Source of the DNA: Lentibacter algarum
GTDB lineage: Bacteria > Pseudomonadota > Alphaproteobacteria > Rhodobacterales > Rhodobacteraceae
Length of the DNA: 64,000 bases
Direction of reading: 5' to 3'
Assembly: GCF_018860975.1 (NCBI RefSeq)
Contig: NZ_JAHKQI010000002.1
Coordinates: 186,001 to 250,000, forward strand
The notes below the pieces were generated by a model. That model saw only the letters and a program-made list of their open reading frames with translations, made no database searches and was not told where the DNA came from. A program made the translations under genes and the position numbers. This document shows, one piece after another, positions 61,326-64,000 of the stretch (the first letter of the stretch is position 1; the number at the start of each line of letters is the position of its first letter).

Positions 61326-62264
61326 GAGCGCGAGCATCAACACACTGAGGGTAATAAACGAAGCCGCAGTTGCCAGCATCTGTGCGATCGAGGCCATGCC
61401 CTCATGCCCGAGTTCGCTTGCGAACAGCCCGTAGATTGTAAACATCGGCACAGCAGCAGACAAAACAACAGCAATCGCCAACTCGCTGTTGAGCGGAGCA
61501 AGGCCGAGGAGCGACACTACGAGAAGTGCGAGCATCGTCATCACTGGATGCAGCAAGAGCTTGCCCCCTGCTGTAAGTGTTGCCATCGCCCGGTTGCCCT
61601 TGAAGGGCAGGCCAACCAGAGCTCCGCCGATAGAAAACAGCGCGAGCGCTGAAGCCGAGGCCGCGAAAATGCCGACAGTTCGAGTCATCGGTTCGGGCAT
61701 CGGCAGTCGGAGCAGCGACGCAAGGAGGCCAAGGATCAGCGCAATGACCATCGGGCGACGCAACACACCGAGAGCGATATGGCCGATCAACGTGAGCAGG
61801 CTTGTCCGGCGGCCGGCCTTGGACAGCTCGAACAAGACAAGGCTGGCAGGAATGATAAAGAAGTTCTCGACCAGCATATTGAGCGCGAGAATTTGCCCCG
61901 CGAACTCCGGGAACGTCAGCAACATGAGTGGATAGCCGATAAAACTCGAGTTGGGGCATGTCGCGCCCATCACTCCTACAGCACGGCGAGAGGAGGAGGT
62001 GCCGAGCAGGCTGAACACGGAAAAGCAGGCTATAATGGTGAGCAGTGCGCCGAGCGCGTACACGGCCATATAGGTGACGTTGAAGACGTCGCTTACATCG
62101 CGGGTTGCAACTGCGTTGAAGAGCAACGCTGGCAGAGCGAGATTGAGCACGAAGCTGCCAAAGAGACGCATATCAGAGGGCTTGAACAACCCGCCGCGCA
62201 CAGTGAAATACCCTAGCGCGACCGCCGCAAAGATCGGCAAGGTAATGGAAAGGATCGCAAGCAC
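61320..62264 (-). CDS. AEC family transporter
   Basis: A 314-residue membrane protein with ten hydrophobic helices of the auxin efflux carrier family. GATCPNSSFIGYPLMLLTF is the conserved N-terminal-half motif, and SIGGALVGLPFKGNRAMA with GGKLLLHPVMTMLALLVV the C-terminal one. Bacterial relatives carry malonate or other dicarboxylates. The GTG at 62264 shares one base with the aroC stop (TAGTG), so translation is likely coupled, though the functions look unrelated. Confidence 0.88.
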   Translation of the reverse strand: MLAILSITLPIFAAVALGYFTVRGGLFKPSDMRLFGSFVLNLALPALLFNAVATRDVSDVFNVTYMAVYALGALLTIIACFSVFSLLGTSSSRRAVGVMGATCPNSSFIGYPLMLLTFPEFAGQILALNMLVENFFIIPASLVLFELSKAGRRTSLLTLIGHIALGVLRRPMVIALILGLLASLLRLPMPEPMTRTVGIFAASASALALFSIGGALVGLPFKGNRAMATLTAGGKLLLHPVMTMLALLVVSLLGLAPLNSELAIAVVLSAAVPMFTIYGLFASELGHEGMASIAQMLATAASFITLSVLMLALL

Positions 62265-63382
62265 TAGCCGATCGTGCCGCGCGTGTCTCCGACAGATCCA
62301 CCGACCTGCCCGCGGTGCAGGAGGATGTGGTCAAGCACTACACAGGCCATCATCGCCTCGCCAACGGGCACTGCGCGGATTCCGACGCAGGGATCGTGAC
62401 GGCCTTTGGTGACGACTTCGGTTGCACTTCCGTCGATGCGGATCGAGGCGCGTGGTGTAAGGATAGACGATGTTGGCTTGACGGCGAACCGCACCACAAC
62501 GTCTTGGCCTGTTGAGATGCCGCCCAAGATACCACCTGCGTGGTTCGAGCTGTAGGTCGGCTTGCCGTCATTGCCCATAAAAATCTCGTCGGCGTTGTCG
62601 GTTCCTTTGAGGCGTGCAGCGGCCATGCCTTCGCCGATTTCGACACCTTTGACAGCGTTGATGCTCATCATTGCAGCGGCAAGATCAGTGTCTAACTTGG
62701 CATAGACCGGCGCACCAAGCCCCGCGGGAAGGCCACGGGCAACAACTTCAATTTCGCCGCCGACGGAGTTTTTGTCTTTACGCACGGCAGTTAGATAGTC
62801 TTCCCAGATCGCAGCGGTGGCGGCGTCTTGAGGGATCCAGAACGGGTTTTGCTCGATGGCGTCCCAGTCAAATTTGCTGCGATCAATAGCTTTGTCGCCC
62901 ATGCGTGTCATGTACCCGATGATTTGCACATCAGGCGCAAGGGCCTTGAGCGCAGCACGGGCCACGCCACCAGCCGCAACACGCGCGGCAGTTTCGCGCG
63001 CTGAAGAGCGCCCGCCGCCGCGATAGTCGCGCAGGCCGTATTTCTGGTGATAGGTAATGTCGGCATGACCGGGGCGGAAAGTCTGGCTGATTTCGCCATA
63101 ATCTTTTGAGCGCTGATCGGTGTTTTCGATCATCAGCTGAATGGGCGTGCCAGTGGTGACGCCCTCAAAGACGCCAGAGAGGATGCGAACTTGATCGGCT
63201 TCCTGGCGCTGGGTGGTGTTTTTGTTTTGGCCGGGGCGGCGCTTGTCGAGCCAGACTTGCAGCGCCTCTTCAGAGAGCGGCACACCCGGAGGGCAGCCGT
63301 CAACCGTGGCGCCAAGGGCGGGGCCGTGGCTTTCACCCCATGTGGTGACGCGAAACAGGTGTCCGAAAGTGTTCATGCTCAT
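62264..63382 (-). CDS. aroC: chorismate synthase
   Basis: A 372-residue FMN-dependent enzyme that makes chorismate from 5-enolpyruvylshikimate 3-phosphate. [18 protein letters not shown] is signature 1, [20 protein letters not shown] signature 2, and [20 protein letters not shown] plus [13 protein letters not shown] follow. ATG 63382 has AAAGGAG upstream; a second ATG is three codons in. About 300 bases separate it from divergent thiB. Confidence 0.95.
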   Translation of the reverse strand: MSMNTFGHLFRVTTWGESHGPALGATVDGCPPGVPLSEEALQVWLDKRRPGQNKNTTQRQEADQVRILSGVFEGVTTGTPIQLMIENTDQRSKDYGEISQTFRPGHADITYHQKYGLRDYRGGGRSSARETAARVAAGGVARAALKALAPDVQIIGYMTRMGDKAIDRSKFDWDAIEQNPFWIPQDAATAAIWEDYLTAVRKDKNSVGGEIEVVARGLPAGLGAPVYAKLDTDLAAAMMSINAVKGVEIGEGMAAARLKGTDNADEIFMGNDGKPTYSSNHAGGILGGISTGQDVVVRFAVKPTSSILTPRASIRIDGSATEVVTKGRHDPCVGIRAVPVGEAMMACVVLDHILLHRGQVGGSVGDTRGTIG

Positions 63383-63430
63383 GAGGCGGCTCCTTTATGC
63401 TTGGTTTATTTCGAATTGCGCTTGCGCGCA

Positions 63431-63489
63431 ATCCGACTCATGGGGGACCAGTCCCCCAAACCCCCTAGGATATTTTTGCCAAGAAAAAG
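63431..63489 (+). repeat. dispersed hairpin element, copy 2
   Basis: Stem TGGGGGA/TCCCCCA with loop CCAG (63441-63458), then CCCCCTAGGATATTTTTGCC and AAGAAAAAG. It has the same loop and tail as the copy at 13411. Here it lies just upstream of the thiamine promoter rather than between convergent genes. Confidence 0.7.
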
Positions 63490-63494
63490 AGGGC

Positions 63495-63523
63495 TTGTCG
63501 GCGCAGGTGATGCTGCGTAGGTT
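63495..63523 (+). promoter_or_regulatory. possible promoter of the thi transcript
   Basis: TTGTCG (63495-63500) and TAGGTT (63518-63523) with a 17-base spacer. A start near 63530 would begin the RNA just before the riboswitch, which supports the match although both boxes are imperfect. Confidence 0.38.
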
Positions 63524-63527
63524 GGCG

Positions 63528-63612
63528 ATACCTCGGGGGGCTCTTTGGAGCTGAGATGCGAAAGCGGACCCGTTGAACCTGAACCGGTTAAGACCGGCGG
63601 AGGGAAGGTCGG
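63528..63612 (+). promoter_or_regulatory. TPP riboswitch (THI element)
   Basis: The conserved core is present: CTGAGA at 63551-63556, the ACCCGTTGAACCTGA block ending at 63582, the variable stem ACCGGTTAAGACCGG, and CGGAGGGA before the closing strand. ACCT (63530-63533) can pair with AGGT (63606-63609) as P1. It binds thiamine pyrophosphate and would reduce expression of the downstream thiamine transporter gene. Confidence 0.93.
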
Positions 63613-63659
63613 GAAATTCATCCTGCTTACTCCGCCCGTCGCATTTTAAGGAGGATGAT

Positions 63660-64000
63660 ATGAAGCATCTTGCATATGCTACGGGAGTTTTTGCAACGCT
63701 TGCTGGAGCGAGCTTTGCCGAAACCCCAGAACTCACAGTTTATACCTATGACAGTTTTGTTTCGGAGTGGGGGCCCGGCCCGAAAGTCGAAGCGGCTTTT
63801 GAAGCGCAGTGCGGCTGTGATTTGAAGTTTGTCAGCGCTGGAGACGGGGCAGCGTTGTTATCACGTATCCGGCTTGAAGGGGCGCGCAGCGAAGCGGATG
63901 TTGTGCTTGGGCTCGATACCAACCTGACAGCGGCGGCTGCCGAGAGCGGCTTGTTTGCACCGCATGGTGTGACCGCAGAGTTTGATCTGCCTGTCGCATG
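63660..64000 (+). CDS. thiB: thiamine ABC transporter substrate-binding protein, C-terminus beyond window
   Basis: The first 113 codons of a periplasmic protein, translated by hand. The signal peptide ends near AGASFAETPE; the mature part LTVYTYDSFVSEWGPGPKV is typical of ThiB, and LLSRIRLEGARSEADVVLGL matches the family's following region. ATG 63660 follows AAGGAGGATGAT. The TPP riboswitch immediately upstream supports thiamine uptake; thiP and thiQ would be expected to follow outside the window. Confidence 0.93.
   Translation, partial: MKHLAYATGVFATLAGASFAETPELTVYTYDSFVSEWGPGPKVEAAFEAQCGCDLKFVSAGDGAALLSRIRLEGARSEADVVLGLDTNLTAAAAESGLFAPHGVTAEFDLPVA

Overview
The window looks like chromosomal DNA of a marine alphaproteobacterium of the Rhodobacteraceae (Roseobacter group). 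Evidence: a petP/petR-type regulator pair beside ilvE; the run rsmB, heparinase-like gene, purH, lspA, DUF3035 and two M16 peptidases; a bacterial ALDH16; split mnmC-type genes; and several polyamine-type ABC and DMT transporter genes. I see no rRNA, tRNA, prophage, insertion sequence or CRISPR array. Genes are closely packed, with many 1-17 bp start/stop overlaps.

Layout. 1-4.7 kb (minus): a beta-oxidation operon (acyl-CoA ligase, 3-hydroxyacyl-CoA dehydrogenase, enoyl-CoA hydratase, acyl-CoA dehydrogenase cut by the window edge). 5.1-10.8 kb (plus): a divergent PotABCD-like importer with oversized permeases, then a short-chain dehydrogenase. 11-13.4 kb: ilvE facing petP-petR. 13.5-18.1 kb: malonyl-CoA synthetase, a DMT transporter, an AruI-like ThDP decarboxylase and a shortened DgoK-like protein. 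18.1-21.2 kb (minus): DUF4173 membrane protein, response regulator and histidine kinase in one operon. 21.4-24.7 kb: deoC and a double-domain ALDH16. 24.9-33.5 kb (minus): the conserved housekeeping run. 33.6-36.8 kb: an SDHAF4-like protein, dapB, rbfA, a phosphodiester glycosidase and truB. 36.8-39.0 kb (minus): a tungstate importer. 39.2-41.7 kb: 5-oxoprolinase pxpBCA. 41.7-48 kb: dapA, lytic transglycosylase, DMT transporter, mnmD, a divergent MnmC2-like oxidase and a MaoC-type hydratase. 48.4-51.7 kb: convergent ugd and a CapD/FlaA1-like gene around a 122-bp inverted-repeat element. 51.9-57.2 kb (minus): a carnitine-type acyl-CoA cluster (VOC protein, class II aldolase, acyl-CoA dehydrogenase, acyl-CoA ligase, CaiD). 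57.3-63.4 kb: amn, HU, a DMT transporter, a CcdA plus thioredoxin pair, an AEC transporter and aroC. 63.5-64 kb: a TPP riboswitch followed by the start of thiB.

Biology. Two separate acyl-CoA operons, one facing its own importer, suggest growth on small carboxylated compounds, possibly betaines such as carnitine or gamma-butyrobetaine; the substrates are inferred. The least explained parts are the enlarged permeases, the DUF4173 two-component operon, the DeoC-ALDH16 pair, and two non-coding elements: a dispersed hairpin ending in GGATATTT..GCCAAGAAAAAG (three copies) and the large inverted repeat that contains the stop codons of two convergent genes.
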